This document shows positions 15,662 to 25,853 of a stretch of 25,875 nt of DNA, one piece after another; within the stretch, counting starts at the first letter, position 1; every line of letters begins with the position of its first letter. The translations under genes and the position numbers were made by a program. This DNA comes from a virus. Location of the stretch: IMG/VR virus record IMGVR_UViG_3300017788_000149, positions 1-25,875 of that record; one strand, written 5' to 3'. The notes beneath the pieces were generated by a model, which was given only the letters and a program-made list of their open reading frames with translations, was not told the DNA's origin and did no database searches.

Positions 15662-17473
15662 ATGGCTGCTATTATCTCTGATAAATTTAGAATTTTTAAT
15701 GCGAAACAATTTCTAGAATCGCTAACTGAAGGTGCTACGGATACGGGTTCCGAGCGTACTAGGATGTATTTCTTTGTGGGACGCCCACAACCATGGAGAG
15801 CGTACTTAGAAATCTATTCTAAGTCTTCAACTGCTTTTACTGTAGGTAATGAAGTTTTTGTTGGAACATATGGTTCTACTGCTTTCCGTGCCACTATTGC
15901 AGCAGTTTACGATACCGCTCTATTTCTAACCGACGTTTTTGGAAGCAACGGTGTTAATTCCGTTCCTTCTTCTGGTAGCACCCTTCTAGAAACAGCAGAT
16001 GGTGGTTCTACAACAACTAGCGCAACCGCTAAGTCGGGAGTTTATCGTTATGCTACCGAAGACGTTCCCCCTATGCCTCTTGATAATCAGGCAGAAAAGA
16101 ATGCAATCTATGATGAACTAATCGCTGCCAAGAGAATTACTGATTCATTTGCTAGAGAAGTAATTCGTCGCTACAATTGGGATCTAGTTGCTAATCCCAA
16201 GTTCGACATGTGGAAACCAGATTATTCAGCAACTCCTGGTGGTGGTGGTCAAATTGGTAAGACAACTGCTACTGGTGCTACTTCTATTGCTGATGCTAAG
16301 TTCTATGTGATGAACTCTGCTTATGAAGTTTTCAAGTGTCTCTATAACGGAGAGAACCCTTCAAACGCTAGCGGTCAAAACGCAACCGAAGAACCTATTA
16401 CTACCGGTGCTAACTATACTTCAGCAACTGGACTATACGAAGAAACAACTGGAGCTGGTTACATCTGGAAGTACATGTATACCATGCCAACTGATGATGT
16501 TCTGAGATTCCTTTCGTCAGACTTCATGCCTATCGTTCTTCCATCAAACTCCTCACGTCAGGCAGTTACAGCAGCTGCTGTAGATGGAGCAATTGATGTT
16601 GTTTTAATCGAAGATGCTGGAACAGCTCTTCCTGCTTCTCAGACACTATACACCCCAATTCTTGGTGATGGAACTGGTGGTAAAGTTAAGTTTGTAACTA
16701 ATGGTAGCGGTGTAATTACTTCTGCTGAAATTGAAGCAAGAGGTTCTGGTTACACTTACGCAAATATTAGACTTGTAAATGGTAACGTTTATTCGAACGT
16801 TGGTTTAACTACTTCGGTTTCAGTTGGAGCATCTGCAAGAGGTGCTATTGAAGCTATTCTACCACCTCTTGGTGGTCATGGCAGCGACCATGAAACAGAA
16901 TTAAATGCTAAGAGAGTCATGACGAATATTCGTCTAACTTATGCTGAAGGTTCTGGAGACTTCCCAGTAGATAACGATTTCCGTAGAATTGGTATTCTAA
17001 AAGATCCATATAATTATGGAACTACGACTTTCTCAACAGCAGATACTCTTTCTGGTCTAAGAGCAGTTAAAATTACTGGTGCTACTGCTGACTATATTGC
17101 TGATGAAAGAATTCAGCAAACAGTAACGGGTGGTACTGCTTATGGTACTGTTGTTTCATGGACACTCGATTCTGGTTCAACGACTGCTGGTGTTCTTAAG
17201 TATATTCAGACAAACGATGCCCATACAGATGCAGGTGTTGTCAGAGCGTTTGAAAGCAACGGATCTAATGCAATTACTGGTCAACTTTCAAGTGCCTCTG
17301 GAACTGTGAATACTTCATACAGTTCGTCTCTACTTGGTTCCACATTTAGTAGTGGATTAGCAAACCCAGAAATTAGAAATAATTCGGGTGAAGTAATTTA
17401 CGTCGAAAACCGTCGTCTAATTACTCGTGCTCCGGACCAAATTGAAGATATCAAACTTGTTATTGAGTTCTGA
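15662..17473 (+). CDS. 8: Baseplate wedge subunit gp8
   Basis: A 603-residue protein beginning MAAIISDKFRIFNAKQFLES. T4 gp8 features appear in order: FFVGRPQPW near residue 40 (T4 ITFGRSEPW), REVIRRYNWD (~162-171), KCLYNGENPS (~224-233), GYIWKYMYTMP (~265-275), FRRIGILKDP (~440-449) and the C-terminus SGEVIYVENRRLITRAPDQI (T4 SGEMIYMENRPPIIMAMDQT). It is far longer than T4 gp8 (334). The extra length includes a GSGY beta module at about 336-378 and another insertion at about 453-570. gp8 dimers bind gp7 and gp10 at the edge of the wedge. A late promoter lies upstream; the Shine-Dalgarno is weak (CGGAA). Confidence 0.93.
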   Translation: MAAIISDKFRIFNAKQFLESLTEGATDTGSERTRMYFFVGRPQPWRAYLEIYSKSSTAFTVGNEVFVGTYGSTAFRATIAAVYDTALFLTDVFGSNGVNSVPSSGSTLLETADGGSTTTSATAKSGVYRYATEDVPPMPLDNQAEKNAIYDELIAAKRITDSFAREVIRRYNWDLVANPKFDMWKPDYSATPGGGGQIGKTTATGATSIADAKFYVMNSAYEVFKCLYNGENPSNASGQNATEEPITTGANYTSATGLYEETTGAGYIWKYMYTMPTDDVLRFLSSDFMPIVLPSNSSRQAVTAAAVDGAIDVVLIEDAGTALPASQTLYTPILGDGTGGKVKFVTNGSGVITSAEIEARGSGYTYANIRLVNGNVYSNVGLTTSVSVGASARGAIEAILPPLGGHGSDHETELNAKRVMTNIRLTYAEGSGDFPVDNDFRRIGILKDPYNYGTTTFSTADTLSGLRAVKITGATADYIADERIQQTVTGGTAYGTVVSWTLDSGSTTAGVLKYIQTNDAHTDAGVVRAFESNGSNAITGQLSSASGTVNTSYSSSLLGSTFSSGLANPEIRNNSGEVIYVENRRLITRAPDQIEDIKLVIEF

Positions 17474-17487
17474 TCCTCGAAAACTTC

Positions 17488-17495
17488 GCTAAATA
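17488..17495 (+). promoter_or_regulatory. Imperfect late promoter motif ahead of the DUF4815 gene
   Basis: GCTAAATA differs from NATAAATA at one position and ends 36 bases before the ATG at 17532, almost the same spacing as the gp8 promoter. It may be a weak late promoter, or chance in an AT-rich gap. Confidence 0.25.
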
Positions 17496-17531
17496 CTTCA
17501 ACGAGAATGCTAGTATTATTGGCGAGGTACA

Positions 17532-20500
17532 ATGCCACAGAAGACCAACCTTAACGTAAATCCTTACTACGAGGACTTTGATGCGAAGAAGAACTTCTAT
17601 AAGATTCTCTTTCGTCCAGGTTACTCCATTCAAGGCAGGGAATTAACCCAGTTACAGTCCACTCTCCAAAATCAAATTGAAAGCTTTGGAAGATATGCTT
17701 TCAAACAAGGGGAGATGGTTATCCCAGGTGAGGTTGGTCTCAATACAAAATTAGATTATGTAAAACTATCTTCAGTTTCCGAAGTAGCTGTTAGCGAAGG
17801 AAATGATATAGTTTATAAGAAGTATGATATTTCCCAACTGGTCGGCCAACAACTAGTTGGGTTAACTTCTGGTGTTGTAGGAACAATTTTAGCAACAAAG
17901 GAAGCAACAGAAAATTCTGCCGACACGATATTTGTAAACTACTTGACTAGTGGTAATTCAAATACAGAACCAACTTTTAGGCAGGGAGAAACTCTAGAAG
18001 TTATTGATGGTGTTAATACTCCGCTTTTAGTTGTTGGAACTGATGGTAGTGTTCTTCCAACAAGTATTAATGTTACAAATCCAGATACCGATGAAGTAAC
18101 TTCAATTGAAAGCCCTGCTATGGGTTATGCTTCTGCTGTGAAAGTGGAAGAAGGAATTTATTTTTTAAACGGTTACTTTGTTCGTAATGATGCCGAATTA
18201 TTAGTAATTGAAGAATACTACGACAAACCATCAGCAAAAGTTGGTTTTGTCATTAATGAACAAATTGTAACTCCCGAAGAAGATGATTCGTTGTATGATA
18301 ATGCAATTGGTTCTTCAAATTATACTGCTCCAGGAGCACACAGACTAAAAATCACAATTTCTCTAAAAGAGTTTGATTTAAATGCTATTACAGATAAAAA
18401 CTTCATTCAACTCCTAACCGTTTCAAGAGGAGTTATACAAAAGAAGGTATCCGTAACTAATTACAATCTTTTAGAAGAAACTCTTGCTAGAAGAACTTTC
18501 GACGAAAGTGGTGATTATGTTGTAGACAACTTTTCGATTGATATTCGAGAATATGCCCAGAAAGATGGCAATAGAGGAATATACTCTATTGATGAATTTG
18601 GGTTATACAACAATTTGACAACTGGCGAAGCATCACGAAAGATGATTGCTAGTATTGGTCCTGGAAAAGCATACATTAAAGGATATGAGATTGTCAACAA
18701 AGAAACAAAATACTTAGAAATCAATAAGGCAAGAGAAAGCCTAAGCAGCGATAATGTAACATTAAAAACAAAAGGTCTTCCGACTTTTAGTATCACTAAT
18801 GTTTATGGTAGCGTACCTCTCAACAAAGAAGGTTCTGATTTAACTGCATATCCTGATGTATTTTTATATTCATCTTTTAATGATGGATCTATTGGATTAA
18901 ACAATACCGAATTGCCATCGGATCATAGACAAACTCTCAACAGAAGAGGATTGATCTTTAATTCAAATGATGCGATTAAAACAATTACAATTCAGGTAAG
19001 TAGCACAACTACTCTGATCGGATCAATTACAGATGGAACATTTCAAAATCTAATTGGAACTCTATACTTTATCAAATCAAGAAGTGATGTTGGATCTCCT
19101 ACTGCGGTTGGAAGAATCAATTCAATATCGTATGCCACAGTAAACAAACCACTAATTAATCCATCAGTATCGGTTCAATTTTTGGAGCTTACTGTAACTG
19201 GAGCAAAGGATGAATTAGAACTTCTTCTCCTCGAATATGATAATGGCGATTCTGAATTTAAAAGAAGATTATTCCTTTCAGAAGCAGACGCTCAAATAGA
19301 TGATAATGAATTTGGATTTGTTGTAGATTATCGCCAAACAATTACTCCCGTTATTGGAAAGGTAAAGCCAAGTAATTTCTATCTACAAAAAAGAGGTCCA
19401 GGATTTAATTCAGATTCTGATATTATCTTATCAAAGGGTCGTCTTTCTAGGGGAGCAGCTGCTTATAATTCAATTTTTGGATTGTCTTATTTCGATCCTC
19501 AGTTTTTTACTAAGATAACTCTAGAATCGACTATAACAGGCACAGACGCATTTGACGAAGGCAAGTATATCTTTGGTCTTTCAAGTGGCGCATACGGCGT
19601 TGTAGAGGGCGCTCCAAATGGTGTTTATACCACAAGCAATCTTCTATTTGTAAAAACTCTATCCGGAAGATTTATCCCAGGTGAAACTATTAGAGATGAA
19701 TCCGGGAACACTATTAAAATTGCCAAAGAGAATACTATCTCTCACTTTATTATTCAGAACAGAGGTTTAGGATATTCTACAGGATCTACAATTATTATTA
19801 ATGGACTTGAGTTTGATTCTTCAAAAGTGCAGTTGTCTCTAACTGGCGATGGAAAAGTTTACAAGGCTATCATCAACGACAGAAATGCCCTTAATACAGA
19901 ATATTCACAACCACCTGCAGTAAGTGTTAAAAATCCAGATGGTGCTACACCTCCAAATGCTGGAGCATCAGTTGTTCCTGTTTTATTCAGAGATGCTGTA
20001 GTTACATACACCCCGCAGAATGTGAAATCAATTGGTTGTAGATATGGTTCCGGAAATGCGAATTCGTTTAGTGCAGATATTCTAATTGATGACCAGGACT
20101 TTTCCGAAATTAAGTCTGTCACAGACTTCACATTCTTTGGATCACAAGGATATGATTTCATCGAATCGACAAGTTTTAGTGCTGACGCAAGTTCTCTTCT
20201 AGTACAAGGAGATATGGTGCAGTTCTCTGACGTAGACAATAATTTAGTCAGAGCAACAGTTCAATATGCCACAAAACCATCTGGTTCTTCAAAGACAAGA
20301 ATTTATCTAGATACTGTCCTTCCAGGTGACATTAGTAACACAAGTATTGTACGCTTGAGACCAAAATTACAAAATCCAAATTCAGGAACTTTATTATTTC
20401 CAACTGGAAGTAAGCAGGTAGAAAAAATTTCTGCTGGTGGGGATGACACTAAGATTAAGTATTATTTCAGAAGAGATTTTGTTACTACAGCATCTGCTAG

Positions 20501-23500
20501 TGGCGGTACTGTTACATTTGCAGCACAACTTCCATTTGGAACTCAAAGATTTTCAGCATTTTTAGAAAATAATTTTGTAATTACTGTTTTGAATAAAGGA
20601 GATGCTCCAAATATTCAGAATGGAGACATCATTTATGTAAGTCCAGATGCTGTTGAAATTTCTTCTTCAACTGATACATCAAGTGGATTAACTTCTGGAA
20701 GTATCAGTCTTAATTTGCCATCAACATATTTTGGTACAATCCCTTCAAATGGCACATTTCCAAAATTAAAACTTACAGCAACTTTAGAAGTAAGCAACGC
20801 TAAACCAAGATTAAAAACTGCAGTAAGAAATAAAAGAGTTGTTGTTAATTCTTCTGGTGACAGAGTTCTTCCTTTTAGAGGAACTGACTATGATAACGAA
20901 GTTGTAGAAGTACTTTCATATTCTGATGCCTTTAGATTAAGATATGTCTACGAGGGAACTAGTACACAACCACCTGACGTTGATAGTGCTGGTAATTTGA
21001 TCTCTGGTACTGATGTTACTTCAAGATTTACTTTTGATGATGGACAAAGAGATACCATTTATGATGTCTCAAGAATTGTTTTAAAACCTGGATTTGAACC
21101 AACTTCAGGACAATTATTAATTGCTTTTGATTATTTTGAGCATTCTCAAGGAGATTTTTGTACGATCGATAGTTATCTACATGAAGCTGGTGTTGGCGAA
21201 GATGAAATTCCATCATTCAATTCTTCAGTCCATGGGAATGTTGAGTTAAAGAACGTTCTTGACTTTAGACCAAAAGTAGATAACAACGCCATAATTGCTG
21301 GTTATCAGGATGTTTCTTCTCTAGAAATAACTACTGGGCAATTCTCTGGTCCTGGATCTGTTATTGCTGCAACACCTGCTCCAGATCAAAATATTGAATA
21401 TACATTCTCATTCAGTCAGGTTCAATACTTAGATCGTATCGATGGTATATTCTTGAATAAGAGGGGAGAATTTTTCGTCAAAGAAGGAAATTCATCGCTT
21501 AACCCATCAAAACCAGATACCGTTGATGATGCTGTTTCCTTGTTCTATGTTTATATTCCAGCGTATACAAAGACGAGTAAAGATGTAAGAGTTACTCCAG
21601 TAGACAATCGTAGATATACGATGAGAGATATTGGTAAACTTGAAAAGCGTATTGAGCGTTTGGAGTACTATACAACTTTGAGTATTTTAGAGCAGCAAGC
21701 TCTCAATATGCAGATCAAAGATGAAATAGGATTAGATAGATTTAAGAGTGGTTTCTTTGTAGATAATTTCGAAAGTCATAAGGTTGGCAATCTTTCATCA
21801 CTTGATTATAAATGTGCTGTTGATAGTCAGCAATCTGTTCTACGTCCGCAATCTAAAGAAGATTCTATCTTCCTCAAAGAAGTCAACACCAGACAAGATC
21901 AAAGATCTGTTGCAGGATATCAAAAATCTGGAAACATCATTACTCTTCCATATAGTAACTTAGAATTACTAGGAAATTCATTTGCTTCAAAAACAATCAA
22001 TCCAAATCCATTCGTTGTTATTCAATATGTTGGAGATGTTGAAATTTCTCCAAATATCGACCACTGGTATGATCAAAGTATTGATCCAGTAGTAGTTGAT
22101 ACAAATACAAGTCTGTTTAATATTTTCTTGGCAAAAGAAGATTCAAAAGAAAGTTTCTCAAGTCTTCACAATTCATTTATTGTGAACTGGGTTGGAACTG
22201 CTCCATCATTTACTTCCATCAATTCTTTGGGCGAAGTAAATACTCAGCAAGCATCATCATCTGTTTCTATTGCTTCAACTGCTAGTTCTTCAAATATTAG
22301 TCCACAAAATAATGATATCGGAAAAGGAGTACAGACAAAATCAATTAGTGGAAAGTTGGTTTCAAATGCTCTTTCTTTCTTTGTCAGAAGTGTACCAGTA
22401 AAATATGTAATCAGAAGGTTAAAACCCAACACAACAGTAAGTGTATTTTTAGAAGGTAGAAATATAAATCGCTGGGTAAATCCTGATTTGAGATTTACTG
22501 GAATTGCTGGCAATTCTCTTTCTTCGTTTAATGGAAAAATTACTACTGATGAAAATGGAAATGCAAGTGGACTAATTTTAGTTCCAGCAGGTGTGCCACC
22601 AAGAGAGAATGCAACTTGGACAGGAGACGTTAACACAGTAGATTATGACACAATAGGCGAAGAAATTCGTTTGACTACTGGCGTACTTACATTCAGATTT
22701 ACTTCAAGTCCAACAGATGTGTCAAAAGAAACAGTTGATACATATGCAGAAGTAAAGTATTACGCTACCGGTTTACTGCCAGAAAATCCAGCAAGTATCG
22801 TATCTACAAAACCAGCATACTTCAAGTCAAACGAAGGAGTTCAAATTGTAGATAGTAATACTGATAATCCACTAAGACCAAATCCATTAGCTCAGACTTT
22901 CAAAATTGAAAACTACGACGGTGGATTGTTTACCACAGGAGTTGATATTTTCTTCTCTAAGAAGAGTAGCAATATTCCAGTTAAAGTTTACTTTACTGAT
23001 GTTGTTTCCGGAAAACCAGGAAAGAATGTAATTCCAGGAACTGAAAAAGTTTTAAACCCAAATACTTTACTCAAGTGCTACGCTAACGGAAATGTATCTG
23101 TAACAAAGGGAGAACTAGTCACAGGTTCCAGTTCTTCTGCAAGTGGTCCAATCTTAAAACTTATCGATAAGAACGGTGTTGAACTAACTGCTTCAACTTC
23201 TGGAAGATACTCTTTAACTAACGAGCAAGTATATACTCTTGTCCTAGGAAATCATAATGGCAAATCATTCAAGCAAAATGAGGATCTAATCATTCCATCT
23301 GTGACGTTAGCAAATGCTACAGATGGAACAGACCTAAAACTAACAATTGCTAAAGATAGCGGTAAACTCTCCGATATCAGGGTCAAAAATCCAGGGCAGA
23401 ACTATAATAGTGCGATCTTAACAATTGAAAGTCCACAACTTCCCGGAGGTTCTGCAGCAACTGCTCGTATCGAAGTTTCTGGTGGTAAAGTTTATAATGC

Positions 23501-25628
23501 TGAAATTTCTCTATCTGGTTTTGGATATACAGAACCACCATCTGTTGTAGTAAAGGGTGTTGGAAATGGATCTGGTGGTTGTGAAATTGAAACGTTTATA
23601 GAGATTGATACTCCAGCAGTACTTATGGGTGTTGCTGTAGATACAGACGGAGTTACAAATTCAACTATCCCAACTCACTTTGGATTTGATTATCCAGTTT
23701 ACTTACAAAATGATACTGAGTATGCTCTTATTCTCGAAACAGATTCTGTTGATTATGAAGTTTGGGCTTCTCGTTTAGGTGATATCGATATTTCAACCAG
23801 CACAGTAATCACCACACAACCATCTCTTGGATCAGTTTACAGATCTCAGAATGTTGATAACTGGACTGAAGATATTTTTGAAGACCTTAAGTTCAAACTT
23901 TATAGAGCAGAATTTAATATTACCAGACCAGCAGAATTACTTCTAACAAATAGAAATCTTGGATATGAATTGTTAAATTCAAACCCATTTGAGACTAATG
24001 CTAGTGCTAATACTAACGCATCATCAAAACTATTCAAAAATAATAATAGCATTATTAAAGTAAATCATAGAGATAATGGATTTGAAGCATTTGGTAAATC
24101 TTATGTGTTCTATAGAAGTGCTGAAGAAGTTGCTGGTATTACTTCTGATATTCTAAACAATACGCTATTCCAAGTAAGCAATTCCGGAATTGATAGTTAT
24201 AATATTAGATCTATTTCAAAGGCATCGGGAAATGCTATTGGTGGGGGAACAAACGTCTATGCTACCTATAATAGAAAGTTTGAAACTTTATATCCGCAAA
24301 TTCATTATCTAACTGTTACCGGAACTAAACTTGATACATTTGTTAAAACTACCAATATTATTCCAGTAGATTCTTCAACTACCAATTATGTTTCATATTC
24401 TCAAACAGACTACGAAAAAACATTCTTAAATGAACCACATTATTTTACAAACCAAAAGATAGTTGCTTCTCAGATTAATGAAACGTTAAACAACGTTGAT
24501 CGATCACTAACATATAAAATGGTATTGTCTTCTACTAGATCATACTTATCTCCAGTAATCGATCTTTCTAGTGCTTCACTAAAAACTGTTTCGAATAGAG
24601 TTGAATTTGCTTCTGGCAAAGAAGATAGATTTGGAAGAAGAGATCAAATTATTGAATTTTATCCAGTCTACAGATTTGAAATCTCTGGAAATGGTGGAAC
24701 TCAAATTCAATCTAATCAAACTATTACCGGCGAAACTACAAAAGCAACCGGAACAATTGCTAAAGTACAGGGTAATAATGTTTGGGTTAGAGTTAAAACT
24801 AGTCAATTCTTCCAAAGAGGAGAAGGAGTAACTTTAGGCAACCAATTATCTCTTGTCAATACTGTAATTGATTCAAATCCATCTCAAGTACTAGTATCAA
24901 TTGCCGATGCCTCGACAATTATTGCTCGTAACCCATCTGTGATTTTACAGACTTATGACAATATTATTACTGGTAAAACAGTAGTGTGGAATAATAAGAC
25001 GCAAGAATTAATCGTTCGTACTGATGTCCATCCAATTCTTGATGATTTCTTTGGTCGTATAATTGATAATCCAGCATTTAATAGAAATGCTGATACTAAT
25101 GATCAAATCTCTGATATCTTTAGAGTTGGAGATTACATCAAGTATCCAAATCAGCCAAATGATCAAGCTTCATTCTTGGAAGTTAAGAGTATTACATATA
25201 CCGATGGTATTGATTATGTCTCTGATAATACTTCTAAAAATAGTTCCGCTGTTGCTAAGTATGTAACAAAGGAGGTTTCTATTGGAAGTCCTGCCACTTC
25301 AATTGATGTTCGCTTGACAGCAAACGTTAAAGACGTTCAGAATATTCAAGTTCTTTATAGATACAAGAAAGCGTCAAGTCAGGAAAACTTTGAAGATATT
25401 GATTGGATTTACTTTAATGAAACTGGTTTACCAGATACATTAGAAATTCCAAATAGTGAAAATAGTATTTCTGGAATTGTCGAGAAGCAATCTTCGTATC
25501 AAGAGTTTAAGTATAGTGCTTCTAACTTACCAGAGTATTCTTCTTTTGCTATTAAAATTGTTATGAAGTCTGTCGATCCTGCCTATGTTCCAAAAATACA
25601 AGACATTCGCGCTGTTGCTTCTTTCTGA
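17532..25628 (+). CDS. Giant DUF4815-type virion structural protein
   Basis: A 2698-residue protein beginning MPQKTNLNVNPYYEDFDAKK. The N-terminus (NPYYEDFD..KNFYKILFRPGYSIQGRELTQ) is, from memory, typical of DUF4815 proteins of cyanophage virions. Other landmarks are a coiled coil at about 1360-1380 (RRYTMRDIGKLEKRIERLE), DHWYDQSIDP at about 1513-1522, LAQTFKIENYDGGLF at about 1786-1800, and a conserved-looking end, VPKIQDIRAVASF. Beta modules like those in the gp7-like protein and gp8 occur at ~100-160, ~677-733, ~739-820, ~1950-2027 and ~2387-2437. It sits where T4 has gp9 and gp10, so it may link wedge and fibres (inference). Start is supported by GAGG (17524-17527), four bases from ATG. 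Confidence 0.85.
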   Translation: MPQKTNLNVNPYYEDFDAKKNFYKILFRPGYSIQGRELTQLQSTLQNQIESFGRYAFKQGEMVIPGEVGLNTKLDYVKLSSVSEVAVSEGNDIVYKKYDISQLVGQQLVGLTSGVVGTILATKEATENSADTIFVNYLTSGNSNTEPTFRQGETLEVIDGVNTPLLVVGTDGSVLPTSINVTNPDTDEVTSIESPAMGYASAVKVEEGIYFLNGYFVRNDAELLVIEEYYDKPSAKVGFVINEQIVTPEEDDSLYDNAIGSSNYTAPGAHRLKITISLKEFDLNAITDKNFIQLLTVSRGVIQKKVSVTNYNLLEETLARRTFDESGDYVVDNFSIDIREYAQKDGNRGIYSIDEFGLYNNLTTGEASRKMIASIGPGKAYIKGYEIVNKETKYLEINKARESLSSDNVTLKTKGLPTFSITNVYGSVPLNKEGSDLTAYPDVFLYSSFNDGSIGLNNTELPSDHRQTLNRRGLIFNSNDAIKTITIQVSSTTTLIGSITDGTFQNLIGTLYFIKSRSDVGSPTAVGRINSISYATVNKPLINPSVSVQFLELTVTGAKDELELLLLEYDNGDSEFKRRLFLSEADAQIDDNEFGFVVDYRQTITPVIGKVKPSNFYLQKRGPGFNSDSDIILSKGRLSRGAAAYNSIFGLSYFDPQFFTKITLESTITGTDAFDEGKYIFGLSSGAYGVVEGAPNGVYTTSNLLFVKTLSGRFIPGETIRDESGNTIKIAKENTISHFIIQNRGLGYSTGSTIIINGLEFDSSKVQLSLTGDGKVYKAIINDRNALNTEYSQPPAVSVKNPDGATPPNAGASVVPVLFRDAVVTYTPQNVKSIGCRYGSGNANSFSADILIDDQDFSEIKSVTDFTFFGSQGYDFIESTSFSADASSLLVQGDMVQFSDVDNNLVRATVQYATKPSGSSKTRIYLDTVLPGDISNTSIVRLRPKLQNPNSGTLLFPTGSKQVEKISAGGDDTKIKYYFRRDFVTTASASGGTVTFAAQLPFGTQRFSAFLENNFVITVLNKGDAPNIQNGDIIYVSPDAVEISSSTDTSSGLTSGSISLNLPSTYFGTIPSNGTFPKLKLTATLEVSNAKPRLKTAVRNKRVVVNSSGDRVLPFRGTDYDNEVVEVLSYSDAFRLRYVYEGTSTQPPDVDSAGNLISGTDVTSRFTFDDGQRDTIYDVSRIVLKPGFEPTSGQLLIAFDYFEHSQGDFCTIDSYLHEAGVGEDEIPSFNSSVHGNVELKNVLDFRPKVDNNAIIAGYQDVSSLEITTGQFSGPGSVIAATPAPDQNIEYTFSFSQVQYLDRIDGIFLNKRGEFFVKEGNSSLNPSKPDTVDDAVSLFYVYIPAYTKTSKDVRVTPVDNRRYTMRDIGKLEKRIERLEYYTTLSILEQQALNMQIKDEIGLDRFKSGFFVDNFESHKVGNLSSLDYKCAVDSQQSVLRPQSKEDSIFLKEVNTRQDQRSVAGYQKSGNIITLPYSNLELLGNSFASKTINPNPFVVIQYVGDVEISPNIDHWYDQSIDPVVVDTNTSLFNIFLAKEDSKESFSSLHNSFIVNWVGTAPSFTSINSLGEVNTQQASSSVSIASTASSSNISPQNNDIGKGVQTKSISGKLVSNALSFFVRSVPVKYVIRRLKPNTTVSVFLEGRNINRWVNPDLRFTGIAGNSLSSFNGKITTDENGNASGLILVPAGVPPRENATWTGDVNTVDYDTIGEEIRLTTGVLTFRFTSSPTDVSKETVDTYAEVKYYATGLLPENPASIVSTKPAYFKSNEGVQIVDSNTDNPLRPNPLAQTFKIENYDGGLFTTGVDIFFSKKSSNIPVKVYFTDVVSGKPGKNVIPGTEKVLNPNTLLKCYANGNVSVTKGELVTGSSSSASGPILKLIDKNGVELTASTSGRYSLTNEQVYTLVLGNHNGKSFKQNEDLIIPSVTLANATDGTDLKLTIAKDSGKLSDIRVKNPGQNYNSAILTIESPQLPGGSAATARIEVSGGKVYNAEISLSGFGYTEPPSVVVKGVGNGSGGCEIETFIEIDTPAVLMGVAVDTDGVTNSTIPTHFGFDYPVYLQNDTEYALILETDSVDYEVWASRLGDIDISTSTVITTQPSLGSVYRSQNVDNWTEDIFEDLKFKLYRAEFNITRPAELLLTNRNLGYELLNSNPFETNASANTNASSKLFKNNNSIIKVNHRDNGFEAFGKSYVFYRSAEEVAGITSDILNNTLFQVSNSGIDSYNIRSISKASGNAIGGGTNVYATYNRKFETLYPQIHYLTVTGTKLDTFVKTTNIIPVDSSTTNYVSYSQTDYEKTFLNEPHYFTNQKIVASQINETLNNVDRSLTYKMVLSSTRSYLSPVIDLSSASLKTVSNRVEFASGKEDRFGRRDQIIEFYPVYRFEISGNGGTQIQSNQTITGETTKATGTIAKVQGNNVWVRVKTSQFFQRGEGVTLGNQLSLVNTVIDSNPSQVLVSIADASTIIARNPSVILQTYDNIITGKTVVWNNKTQELIVRTDVHPILDDFFGRIIDNPAFNRNADTNDQISDIFRVGDYIKYPNQPNDQASFLEVKSITYTDGIDYVSDNTSKNSSAVAKYVTKEVSIGSPATSIDVRLTANVKDVQNIQVLYRYKKASSQENFEDIDWIYFNETGLPDTLEIPNSENSISGIVEKQSSYQEFKYSASNLPEYSSFAIKIVMKSVDPAYVPKIQDIRAVASF

Positions 25629-25637
25629 TTTCCGCAT

Positions 25638-25853
25638 ATGGATTATATAAAAGTTGCTGGGCATGATGGTCTCGTGAGAGACGAGAACACAGGTGCCATC
25701 TTGAATTTGGATGATTCTTCTATCGAAGCAAGGCGTAAATCAAAACACCTCAGTTCCGCATTAGAAGACATAAATATGTTGAAGAATGAAGTTTCTGAGA
25801 TCAAAACTTTACTTAGAGAGTTAATCAAAAATGCCAGCAATTCAAGTAGCTAG
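25638..25853 (+). CDS. Small coiled-coil virion-cluster protein (71 aa)
   Basis: A 71-residue protein beginning MDYIKVAGHDGLVRDENTGA, then AILNLDDSSIEARRK and a C-terminal coiled coil (ALEDINMLKNEVSEIKTLLR, about 41-60). I recall 'VRD..T.AILN' plus coiled-coil proteins at this place in other T4-like cyanophages, annotated hypothetical. It starts nine bases after the giant gene, with no clear Shine-Dalgarno, so reinitiation or coupling is likely. Its last 23 bases overlap the start of the next gene in another frame. The role is unknown; a fibre or wedge adaptor is a guess from position. Confidence 0.8.
   Translation: MDYIKVAGHDGLVRDENTGAILNLDDSSIEARRKSKHLSSALEDINMLKNEVSEIKTLLRELIKNASNSSS

Noticed and set aside
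5856-25266. Many open frames of 60-130 residues on both strands inside the giant genes
   Set aside because: All are shadows of the 3510-, 603- and 2698-residue frames, with no start signals or recognisable protein features.
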